10,504 nt of DNA from JBBQNY01 sp038330365 (GTDB lineage Bacteria > Pseudomonadota > Gammaproteobacteria > Xanthomonadales > Ahniellaceae), in the NCBI GenBank assembly GCA_038330365.1, contig JBBQNY010000095.1, forward strand, positions 1 to 10,504, read 5' to 3'. Below the pieces are notes generated by a model. The model saw only the letters and a program-made list of their open reading frames with translations, had not been told where the DNA came from and made no database searches. Both the position numbers and the translations under genes were made by a program. This document shows positions 1 through 5,756 of the stretch, piece after piece. Within the stretch, counting starts at the first letter, position 1; each line of letters starts with the position of its first letter.

Positions 1-204
1 CAGCTGGAAGATCACGTTGGAGGGTCCTATCGGACCCGCAGGATCGAGGATTCCCGAAGACGAGTCGCCGCCCTCGCCGGCGGTGACCTGCCAGGCGCCA
101 TCGCCACTCACCCCGTTGCTGATGGTGACGCCCGACTGGGCATGGGCCGAGCCTGCGGCAAGGCACAGCAATGCCGACAGCATCACGCTGGACAGGACTT
201 TCAT
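1..204 (-). CDS. Exported protein of unknown function (5' end only, runs off the left edge)
   Basis: An open frame on the minus strand starts with ATG at 204-202 and stays open for 68 codons to the window edge. A strong Shine-Dalgarno AGGAG lies six bases before the ATG (plus-strand CTCCT at 211-215). The N-terminus is a textbook Sec signal peptide: Lys at residue 2, a hydrophobic stretch at about residues 3-18, then a Ser-Ala-His-Ala/Gln junction that should be cut after residue 22. The visible mature part is rich in Gly, Ser and Asp (for example SGDGAW and GEGGDSSSG) with few charged residues, which suggests a beta-rich periplasmic or extracellular protein. No family is recognised. The start and export signal are well supported; the function is unknown because most of the gene lies outside the window. 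Confidence 0.8.
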   Translation of the reverse strand, partial: MKVLSSVMLSALLCLAAGSAHAQSGVTISNGVSGDGAWQVTAGEGGDSSSGILDPAGPIGPSNVIFQL

Positions 205-571
205 GGGTGGCTCCTGGTGAAGTCGATCACCGTAGACGGTCGCGCGCGCGCGGCTGTGGCGGCGGGAATGGAAGTTGAAAGCGGAAAGAACTGCCCGTGC
301 GAAGGGCGGATGGGTTGCACGCAAGTGCAGGTCTTATCAACGCGCAATCGGCGCAGCGGCGCGACCGGCAGACAAAACATCGGTCCGATCGAAATTCGCG
401 AAGCCCCTGCACTGCCTTTCATTGCGCTCCCCTGCGCCACTTCAGAACCGGAAGCGGTCGGCCCTGCGTCCCCAACGAGGTGTGCCAGCAGGTCCGGGCG
501 AGTCTAGTCCTGCTCCGAAATGAGACGCAAGCCACGAAAAGCGCTGGGCTCGCTGGAACTTCGACGCCAGG
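205..571. other. Intergenic spacer before the exported-protein gene
   Basis: This 367-base stretch lies between the stop of the small membrane-protein gene and the start of the exported-protein gene, both on the minus strand. Frames running through it are rich in Arg and Pro and carry no recognisable motif, so I treat it as non-coding. It holds a short dyad (ACCGT-AG-ACGGT, 229-240) and a CG-dinucleotide tract (241-252), both just upstream of the ribosome-binding site of the exported-protein gene. They sit where its leader or core promoter should be. No clear -10/-35 pair or terminator was found. Confidence 0.5.
229..240. repeat. Short dyad in the leader of the exported-protein gene
   Basis: ACCGT and ACGGT form a perfect 5-bp inverted repeat around a 2-base centre. 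It lies 25-36 bases upstream of the ATG of the minus-strand exported-protein gene. A (CG)6 alternating purine-pyrimidine tract follows at 241-252. The dyad could be a small operator half-site pair or could arise by chance; five base pairs is not significant alone in GC-rich DNA. Confidence 0.25.
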
Positions 572-778
572 CTACCGGCGCGCGCGCAAAATCTCCGCGA
601 AGGGGCGCGCAGCACAGGCGATCACGGCCAGCCCGATCGCGGGAATCCCGACCAGCCAGAGCAGCAGCGAGCCCATCGGGCCATGCGCTGCGGCGAGTGG
701 CGGACAGCTGACAGCCAGCACGCTTCCCAACGCCAGCCAGACGGCAAAGCACCGAGCCGCGGCGCCGGATCGAAGCAT
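572..778 (-). CDS. Small membrane protein of unknown function (68 aa)
   Basis: The frame runs from ATG at 778-776 to TAG at 574-572 on the minus strand. The product has a signal-like N-terminus (Arg at residues 3 and 9, hydrophobic at about 11-24, then PPLAAAHG), with a plausible cleavage after Ala31. A second hydrophobic helix follows at about residues 37-56 (GSLLLWLVGIPAIGLAVIAC). The tail is short and basic, ending in RARR. About 79% of its codons end in G or C, consistent with real coding in this genome. The same frame stays open upstream to about 1423, but that extension is Arg/Pro-rich, shows no pattern and runs antisense into the oligopeptidase gene, so I place the start at 778. No clear Shine-Dalgarno is visible. 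No family is recognised. It may be a single-pass or two-helix inner-membrane peptide. Confidence 0.5.
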   Translation of the reverse strand: MLRSGAAARCFAVWLALGSVLAVSCPPLAAAHGPMGSLLLWLVGIPAIGLAVIACAARPFAEILRARR

Positions 779-1217
779 CGGGTGTCGCGGCTGCGTGCTG
801 CCTCGTCGCCCGTATCGGACCGGCAGCGATCGCGTCGCCGTTCTTGCAAGAGCGTGCAACGTGTAGTCGCTGGCGGCCTGGCGCCGACGTGCTGAGGAAG
901 GGGCAACCCGCCGTGGCCGCGCCTCGGTCCGTTGCAGGACGTGCGGTTTGGGCTGAGGGACCCGCAACTGGATCCAGGCATCGGGAGAGAGAGCCATGCG
1001 CGAGTCTCGGTGAGGCGGGTTCGCAGCGTCCGCCCTGACAATCTCACCCGATGCGATGCGACCCCGGCTCGGCTGTGAGCGCATTTCGCCGCAGTCCTTC
1101 AGGTCGACAGCGGCAGCCTGCGCAGCGCCGGTGGCGGCGGGCCGCCCAAACCAGCGCAATGCGTCACCCCGCGCGAAGGAGGCAGGTAGCGCGGTTACCG
1201 GATTTCGCTGCGGAGCG
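779..1217. other. Gene-free stretch of about 440 bases
   Basis: No frame on either strand in this stretch shows a recognisable domain, a transmembrane pattern or a good ribosome-binding site. The open frames here are Arg/Pro/Ala-rich translations typical of GC-rich non-coding DNA. A weak hairpin with an asymmetric bulge lies at 866-888 (GTC, then GGCG paired with CGCC, then GAC). It is preceded by GTAG at 863-866 and may be a decayed copy of the palindrome seen at 1223-1251. Nothing else stands out. Confidence 0.4.
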
Positions 1218-1222
1218 CGCAT

Positions 1223-1251
1223 GACGCCATCGCGACTGGCGTCGCTCCTAC
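1223..1251 (-). repeat. REP-like extragenic palindrome with GTAG head
   Basis: Read on the minus strand, the element starts with the tetranucleotide GTAG (1251-1248), followed by GAGC. It then forms a perfect 7-bp stem GACGCCA/TGGCGTC (1243-1237 with 1229-1223) around the loop GTCGCGA. A GTAG head followed by an imperfect palindrome is the layout of REP elements linked to RAYT (REP-associated tyrosine transposase) families. GTAGGAGCGAC-type repeats are, from memory, common in xanthomonad-like genomes. The element ends 27 bases before the oligopeptidase ATG, inside the likely promoter or leader. The TACAAT at 1249-1254 overlaps the GTAG head, so its resemblance to a -10 box may be incidental. 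Confidence 0.65.
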
Positions 1252-1274
1252 AATGGCGGCTGCAAGACCTCGTT

Positions 1275-1278
1275 GGAG
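1275..1278 (+). promoter_or_regulatory. Shine-Dalgarno GGAG that makes the oligopeptidase start ambiguous
   Basis: GGAG directly abuts the ATG at 1279, which is too close for normal use. It lies six bases before an in-frame TTG at 1285, which is ideal spacing. It overlaps the other in-frame TTG, at 1273. The true start could therefore be TTG 1285; all choices keep the lipoprotein signal. Confidence 0.45.
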
Positions 1279-3510
1279 ATGGCATTGGATACTGTTTTTC
1301 CGCGCAAAGGCCGGACTTCCGGCACGGTTCTGCTGTTGCTCGTTCTCGCCGGATGCGCGTCCGGCCCGCGCATGTCGCATCCGCCTGCTTCCAAGGAATC
1401 CAGCCCAATGTCCCCTGCGGCACCCGAAGCGCCGGTCGCGGCCGAGATCCCCCACGCGGTCGAGTCGTCCAACGGCACGCGCAACGACGAGTACTACTGG
1501 CTGCGCGACGATGCGCGGTCCGGTCCCGACGTGCTGGCTTATCTGGAAGCTGAAAACGCCTACGCCGACGCGCTGTTGCAACCCACGCTACCGCTCCGCG
1601 CGACGCTGTACGCCGAGATGGTGGCGCGTCTGAAACCCGACGATGCCTCGGTGCCGGTACTGGACCGCGGCTACTGGTACGGCAGCCGTTTCGAGGCGGG
1701 CCGGGAATACCCGATCCATTTCCGGCGCCGCGACACAGTCGACGCGCCCGAAGAAATCCTGATCGACGGTAATGCGCGCGCGGAGGGCCAGAAGTTCTAC
1801 GCGCTCGGCGACTACGACGTCAGCCCCGATGATCGCCTGCTCGCGTGGAGTGAAGACATCGTCAGCCGCCGCCAGTACCGGATCCGGTTCCGCGATCTCG
1901 CCACCGGCGCGGAATTGCCTGACGTAATCGAGAACGCCGATCCCGAAGTGCTCTGGAGTGCGGACGGCAAGTCGCTGCTCTATGTGGAGAAGGATCCCAG
2001 GACCCTGCTGGGCTATCGCGTGCGCCGGCATGTACTGGGCACGTCCGTGATGGCCGACGCGCTGATATTCGAAAACACCGATCCCAGCTACTACATGGGC
2101 ATCCGCGCGAGCAAGTCGCGGGAATACCTCTTCATCGATCTGGACTCGACCGAACAGAGCGAGAGCCTCTACGCACGCAACGACGGGCGCGCCTTCGACT
2201 TCAAGCCGGTGTTGCCGCGCGAGGACGGTCACGAGTACCAGGCCGAGCAGCTCGGGGACGACTTCATCATCCGCAGCAACTGGCAGGCGCCGAATTTTCG
2301 CCTGCTGCGCGCCCCGATCGCGAGTTCGACCGACAAGCGCACCTGGCAGCAGATCGTGCCGCACGACGAAGCGGTCTATCTCGACAGCTTCGACGTGTTC
2401 CGCAGTCACTTCGTGGTCAATGAACGGTCGAACGGCCTGCGCCGCATCCGCATCACGCCCTGGAGCGGTGGCGAGGGCATCCTGATCGGAGCCGACGACC
2501 CGGCCTACACCATGTCGATCGACGACAATCGCGAGATCGACAGCCCGAAGCTGCGCTATCGCTACAGCGCGCTGACGACTCCGGGATCAACGTTCGAAGT
2601 CGACCTTGCGAGCGGCGAGCGCACGCTGCTCAAGCGCGACTTCGCGGGTGCTGACTTCGATCCCGCGCGCTACGCGTCCGAGTTCGTCTGGATCGAGGCT
2701 CGCGACGGTGTGCGCGTACCGGTGTCGCTCCTGTATGCGCGCGACACGCCGCGTGATGGAACCGCGCCGTCGCTCATCTATTCCTACGGCTCCTACGGCA
2801 TCAGCAGCGATCCATCCTTCCGCAGCAACTGGATCTCGCTGGTGGACCGGGGCTTTGTGGTCGCGGTGCCGCATATCCGCGGCGGTCAGGAAATGGGACG
2901 TGCCTGGTACGAACAGGGTCGGCTGCTCAACAAGAAAAACACCTTCACCGACTTCATCGACGCGACGCGCGCACTGGTCGCCAATCGCACCATCGCCGGC
3001 AACCGTGTATTTGCCGAAGGCGGCAGCGCCGGTGGTCTGCTGATGGGAGCCATCGCCAACATGGCGCCGGGTGACTATCGCGGCATCATCGCGCACGTGC
3101 CCTTCGTCGATGTGGTCACGACCATGCTCGACGAGAGCATTCCGCTCACGACCAACGAGTTTGACGAGTGGGGCAATCCCGTCAACAAGCCCTACTACGA
3201 CTACATGCTGAGCTACTCGCCGTACGACAACGTGAGCGCCCAGGACTATCCGGCGTTGCTGGTGCTGACCGGTCTGTATGACTCCCAGGTCCAGTACTGG
3301 GAGCCGGCGAAGTGGGTGGCACGTCTGCGGCGCTTGAACACCGGCGCGGCGCCAATTCTGTTCCGCACGCGGATGGAGGCCGGGCACGGTGGTGCCTCGG
3401 GCCGGTTCAAGCGTTACGAGGACACGGCTCTGGCCTACGCTTTCGTCCTCGACCAGGCCGGAGTGGGCGCGTCCCCTGACGGCGCCGCTACTGTCGGAGC
3501 TTCGAGATGA
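1279..3510 (+). CDS. ptrB: Oligopeptidase B (S9A family) with a lipoprotein signal
   Basis: This is a serine peptidase of the prolyl oligopeptidase family that cuts short peptides after Arg or Lys. The 743-residue product opens with a basic, hydrophobic signal ending in the lipobox LVLAGC (Cys26), then a Pro/Ser/Ala-rich linker. The oligopeptidase B signature DEYYWLRDD follows at about 70-78. A beta-propeller domain spans roughly 60-450 and an alpha/beta-hydrolase domain roughly 460-735. The catalytic triad is Ser583 (GGSAGG), Asp668 (GLYDSQ) and His703 (AGHGG), with the oxyanion-hole tyrosine motif YSYGSYG at 501-507. Spacing from Ser to Asp (85) and Ser to His (120) equals that of E. coli OpB as I recall it. 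E. coli OpB is cytosolic, so the lipobox suggests this one is anchored in the envelope. The start could also be TTG 1273 or TTG 1285. The gene heads an overlapping operon with lptM, dapF and DUF484. Confidence 0.93.
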   Translation: MALDTVFPRKGRTSGTVLLLLVLAGCASGPRMSHPPASKESSPMSPAAPEAPVAAEIPHAVESSNGTRNDEYYWLRDDARSGPDVLAYLEAENAYADALLQPTLPLRATLYAEMVARLKPDDASVPVLDRGYWYGSRFEAGREYPIHFRRRDTVDAPEEILIDGNARAEGQKFYALGDYDVSPDDRLLAWSEDIVSRRQYRIRFRDLATGAELPDVIENADPEVLWSADGKSLLYVEKDPRTLLGYRVRRHVLGTSVMADALIFENTDPSYYMGIRASKSREYLFIDLDSTEQSESLYARNDGRAFDFKPVLPREDGHEYQAEQLGDDFIIRSNWQAPNFRLLRAPIASSTDKRTWQQIVPHDEAVYLDSFDVFRSHFVVNERSNGLRRIRITPWSGGEGILIGADDPAYTMSIDDNREIDSPKLRYRYSALTTPGSTFEVDLASGERTLLKRDFAGADFDPARYASEFVWIEARDGVRVPVSLLYARDTPRDGTAPSLIYSYGSYGISSDPSFRSNWISLVDRGFVVAVPHIRGGQEMGRAWYEQGRLLNKKNTFTDFIDATRALVANRTIAGNRVFAEGGSAGGLLMGAIANMAPGDYRGIIAHVPFVDVVTTMLDESIPLTTNEFDEWGNPVNKPYYDYMLSYSPYDNVSAQDYPALLVLTGLYDSQVQYWEPAKWVARLRRLNTGAAPILFRTRMEAGHGGASGRFKRYEDTALAYAFVLDQAGVGASPDGAATVGASR

Positions 3511-3728
3511 ATATGGCTTTTGTATTGCGCTCGATACTCACCCTGGTTCTGCTGGCGGGGATCGCAGGTTGCGGCTTCAAGGGCCCGCTGGTCGCCGCCG
3601 ACCGCAGTGATGACGGGGTCGCGAAAACGGCTTCGACATCGCGCGTGCCCGACGCCGAAAGCGCTGCGCCCGCCGCATCGCAGGACCCTGATCGCGTCAT
3701 CGACGAGGACAAGACCCCGGCGCCGTGA
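3507..3728 (+). CDS. lptM: LPS translocon maturation lipoprotein LptM (YifL family)
   Basis: This 73-residue lipoprotein has a signal peptide with one Arg and a hydrophobic core, ending in a lipobox at Ile-Ala-Gly-Cys22. The family hallmark GCGFKGPL follows at 21-28, then a low-complexity Ala/Asp/Pro-rich tail. LptM is an outer-membrane lipoprotein known in E. coli to help the LptD/LptE LPS translocon mature. Its place directly before dapF matches the E. coli order yifL-dapF, which strengthens the call. The ATG overlaps the oligopeptidase stop (ATGA, four bases), with GGAG at 3496-3499 seven bases upstream, so translation is probably coupled. A second in-frame ATG at 3513 is less well placed. 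The tail beyond residue 35 has no recognisable feature. Confidence 0.88.
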   Translation: MNMAFVLRSILTLVLLAGIAGCGFKGPLVAADRSDDGVAKTASTSRVPDAESAAPAASQDPDRVIDEDKTPAP

Positions 3729-4555
3729 GCATCGCCTTCACCAAGGCGCACGGCATCGGCAACGACTTCGTGCTCCTCGACCTCCGCGCGGGCGGTAATG
3801 CCCCCGATACCGCCGTCATCCGTCGCATGGCGGAACGGCAACGCGGCATCGGCTTCGATCAGATGCTGCTGATCGGTCCTGGCGACGCCGACTCCGATTT
3901 CAGCTACGACATCCGCAATGCCGATGGCTCGCCCGCCGGCCAGTGTGGCAATGGCGCGCGCTGCGTGGCGCAGTGGCTGTTCGCGACGGGGATCACAGCC
4001 GAGGGTGCAACGCTGCGGCTGCGCGGCCCGTCCGGGTTGGCATGCGCGACCGTGGAACGCCCGGGCTGGGTGCGTGTCGACATGGGCGAGCCGGACTTCG
4101 AGCCCGCGCGGATCCCGTTCGACGCGCCCTCGGTGGCACCGAGCTACGCGCTTGATGTCGATGGTCGCAAGGTCGAGATCGGGGCCGTGTCGATGGGCAA
4201 TCCACACGCTCTGATGGAGGTGGAGGACGTGGCGCGTGCGCCGGTCGTGCGACTGGGTCCCAAGATCGAAAAGCACCCGCGTTTCGCACAGGGCTGCAAC
4301 GTCGGCTTCGTCGAAGTCGTCGAACGCAATCATCTGCGGCTGCGCGTATTCGAGCGCGGCGTCGGCGAGACACTCGCCTGCGGCTCGGGCGCGTGCGCCG
4401 CGGTCGCGATCCTGCGCCTGCGCGAGAAAGTCGACGCGCGCGTGACCGTGGAATTGCCCGGCGGTAGTCTGCTGCTCGAATGGCGTGGACCCGGCGCATC
4501 CATGGAGATGAGCGGCCCTGCGTCTGTTACCTATGAAGGGACATGGCATGAGTGA
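3725..4555 (+). CDS. dapF: Diaminopimelate epimerase
   Basis: DapF converts LL-diaminopimelate to the meso form, the precursor of lysine and the cross-linking residue of Gram-negative peptidoglycan. The enzyme is cytosolic and needs no cofactor. The 276-residue product is of normal length. It begins with the family N-terminus FTKAHGIGNDFVLLD and carries the two catalytic cysteines in their motifs: Cys74 in GQCGNGARC and Cys219 in ACGSGAC. MGNPHA near residue 158 is also typical. Translation starts at GTG 3725, overlapping the lptM stop by four bases (GTGA), so expression is probably coupled to lptM. The C-terminal eight bases overlap the DUF484 gene. No irregularity is seen and both halves of the pseudosymmetric fold are present. 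Confidence 0.97.
   Translation: MSIAFTKAHGIGNDFVLLDLRAGGNAPDTAVIRRMAERQRGIGFDQMLLIGPGDADSDFSYDIRNADGSPAGQCGNGARCVAQWLFATGITAEGATLRLRGPSGLACATVERPGWVRVDMGEPDFEPARIPFDAPSVAPSYALDVDGRKVEIGAVSMGNPHALMEVEDVARAPVVRLGPKIEKHPRFAQGCNVGFVEVVERNHLRLRVFERGVGETLACGSGACAAVAILRLREKVDARVTVELPGGSLLLEWRGPGASMEMSGPASVTYEGTWHE
4536..4540 (+). promoter_or_regulatory. Shine-Dalgarno AAGGG that sets the DUF484 start
   Basis: AAGGG lies seven bases before ATG 4548. It sits inside the last codons of dapF and is downstream of the alternative in-frame ATG at 4533, which has no good site of its own. This favours 4548 as the start. Confidence 0.55.
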
Positions 4556-5261
4556 CGTGTTGGACGACGCCCCCCCGCGCCGCGAAGTGACGGCGTTCGA
4601 GGTCGCCAATTTCCTGCGGCGGAATCCGGATTTCCTCTCGGGTTTCCCCGAACTGACCCTGAGCCTGCGCATCCCGCGCGCGGAAGGGCCGACCACTTCT
4701 CTGGCGAGCTATCAGCTTGACGTGCTGCGCGACAAGAACCGCGCGCTCAATCGTCGGCTGCAGGAACTCATCGCCATCGCCGGCGACAACGAGCAGCTGG
4801 TCGGGCGCGTGCACGCGCTGACGCTCGGGCTGATGCGCGCGCGCGGGGCGGCCGACACGCTCGCCCGCGTGGTCGCCACGCTGACCGAGGATTTCCACAC
4901 CGAACTGGTGCAGGTGCTGCTGTTCCATGGCATCGTCGATGCGCCCGACAGCGATTGGTTGACCGTGTTGCCGCGCGAGTCGCGCGCGCTGGCTCCACTG
5001 GCGGATTTCATCTCGCGCGGCGAGCCCCAGTGCGGACGCCACGCCAGCGACCAGATGCTGCTGCTGTTCGGCGAGCGGGCACCAGAGGTCAAGTCCAGCG
5101 CGTTGATTCCCGTTCCCGGTCACGGACTGCTGGCGGTGGGCAGCCTCGATGCCAACCGTTTCCACCCCGGCATGGGGACGCTGTTTCTCAAACTGATTGC
5201 CGATGCACTGGCCGCGGGACTGGAACGCTTTGCCAGCGACGCACGGGCGGCGGGTTCCTGA
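4548..5261 (+). CDS. DUF484 family protein (YigA-like)
   Basis: The 237-residue product matches the DUF484/YigA family, which lies between dapF and xerC in many gammaproteobacteria, as it does here. The N-terminal FLRRNPDFL motif at about residues 19-27 is characteristic. A predicted coiled coil or long helix follows at roughly 50-85 (Arg, Leu and Glu-rich, with RDKNRALNRRLQEL). The C-terminal half resembles a GAF-like sensory fold, with VKSSALIPVP and GLLAVGSLDANRFHPGMG near 185-215. No catalytic residues are evident and the biochemical role of the family is not established to my knowledge. I chose ATG 4548 over ATG 4533 because AAGGG precedes it at good spacing. The gene overlaps dapF by eight bases and ends the operon. 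Confidence 0.9.
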   Translation: MSDVLDDAPPRREVTAFEVANFLRRNPDFLSGFPELTLSLRIPRAEGPTTSLASYQLDVLRDKNRALNRRLQELIAIAGDNEQLVGRVHALTLGLMRARGAADTLARVVATLTEDFHTELVQVLLFHGIVDAPDSDWLTVLPRESRALAPLADFISRGEPQCGRHASDQMLLLFGERAPEVKSSALIPVPGHGLLAVGSLDANRFHPGMGTLFLKLIADALAAGLERFASDARAAGS

Positions 5262-5483
5262 CGACATGCGCATCCGACCTGCAGCGCTCCCTCGCTTGCC
5301 GCAGGAACAACCCTGTTTCTCTCCCCTCCAGACAAGAGCTTCTACTGCGACTTCGTCGGCGCGCTGTCGCGTAGCAAACAGGGTGCGGGCATGCCTTGAG
5401 GAATCCGCTGGAAGCGCCATTGACCACGCACTTTCGGGACTTATGTCGACCTCGGACCCTCATCGGCGCTGCGCGCCACCTTA

Positions 5484-5505
5484 CGCACCACATCCCTGTG
5501 GTGCG
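5484..5505. repeat. Perfect 9-bp hairpin, first of a cluster
   Basis: CGCACCACA (5484-5492) pairs perfectly with TGTGGTGCG (5497-5505) around the four-base loop TCCC. There is no T-run after it, so a simple intrinsic terminator is unlikely, although it could slow or end transcription of the upstream operon with Rho's help. Confidence 0.6.
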
Positions 5506-5529
5506 CCCTGCGGTCCGCCTGCGGCGTTC

Positions 5530-5549
5530 GCAGCTGCTCCGGCAGCTGC
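5530..5549. repeat. Perfect 8-bp hairpin with self-palindromic arms
   Basis: GCAGCTGC occurs at 5530-5537 and again at 5542-5549, separated by TCCG. Each arm is itself palindromic, so the pair is both a direct and an inverted repeat. Similar cagctgctccggcagctg strings are, from memory, common in xanthomonad intergenic DNA. Confidence 0.55.
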
Positions 5550-5551
5550 AG

Positions 5552-5566
5552 TCTCCCACGGGGAGA
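5552..5566. repeat. 6-bp hairpin TCTCCC/GGGAGA
   Basis: TCTCCC (5552-5557) pairs with GGGAGA (5561-5566) around ACG. The motif is related in sequence to the larger CCCCTCTCC hairpin about 30 bases downstream, suggesting one composite dispersed repeat. Confidence 0.45.
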
Positions 5567-5597
5567 AGGGAAGAGCGCAGGGTCGCCGCGAGGCACT

Positions 5598-5640
5598 CCC
5601 CTCTCCAGTGGGAGAGGGGCTGGGGGTGAGGGTGCGAGTC
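5598..5640. repeat. Dispersed-type palindrome with a GGGGTGAGGG tail
   Basis: CCCCTCTCC (5598-5606) pairs perfectly with GGAGAGGGG (5611-5619) around AGTG. The G-rich tail ctgggggtgagggtgcgagt follows. From memory, strings of the form gggagaggggctgggggtgaggg recur between genes in many proteobacterial genomes, so this is probably a copy of a dispersed repeat and not a gene-specific signal. Confidence 0.6.
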
Positions 5641-5756
5641 CCCGCGTCATGTTTGATGGCGCCGATGACGTGCCGGAACGCCCGTCTCACAGTAAAAAAA
5701 GACGCGCCAGATCAATCGCGTATTTCTCGTTTGACAAGAGCTGAGAGGGACCGCGG

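Larger units (their letters stand above)
5262..5756. other. Long palindrome-rich spacer between the DUF484 gene and xerC
   Basis: This 495-base gap interrupts a gene pair that is often close together. No convincing coding frame is present. Its second half (5484-5619) holds four perfect hairpins in a row, described separately. In its first half, ACCCTGTTT (5310-5318) and AAACAGGGT (5376-5384) form a 9-bp inverted repeat 57 bases apart, which could be chance. A TTGACA at 5731-5736 resembles a -35 box, but no -10 box fits before the xerC start. The A-rich run near 5694-5700 does not follow a stem directly. Confidence 0.6.

Noticed and set aside
297..866. A 189-residue plus-strand frame across the left gene-poor region
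   Set aside because: Ser/Arg/Pro-rich composition with no motif, overlapping the better-supported minus-strand membrane peptide.
1249..1254. TACAAT as a stand-alone -10 promoter box for ptrB
   Set aside because: It overlaps the GTAG head of the REP-like element and no -35 box lies 16-18 bases upstream; kept only as a possibility.
779..1423. Upstream extension of the minus-strand small membrane protein into a 283-residue product
   Set aside because: The added residues are Arg/Pro/Ala-rich with no motif and run antisense into the signal region of ptrB; only the final 68 residues look like a protein.
1588..3387. Two long minus-strand frames (about 270 residues each) opposite ptrB
   Set aside because: They mirror the codon pattern of a clearly functional GC-rich gene and show His/Val/Arg-rich sequence with no domain; typical antisense shadows.
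3488..4696. A 402-residue minus-strand frame opposite lptM, dapF and the DUF484 start
   Set aside because: It crosses three real genes on the other strand, has no recognisable domain and no ribosome-binding site; a shadow.
4527..5420. A 297-residue minus-strand frame opposite the DUF484 gene
   Set aside because: Gln/Arg-rich shadow of a well-supported plus-strand gene.
5484..5640. CRISPR array or intrinsic terminator in the DUF484-xerC gap
   Set aside because: The hairpins differ in sequence and spacing, so they are not CRISPR repeats, and none is followed by a T-run.
5731..5736. TTGACA as a -35 box for xerC
   Set aside because: The matching -10 position would fall on the xerC start codon and does not resemble a -10 box.
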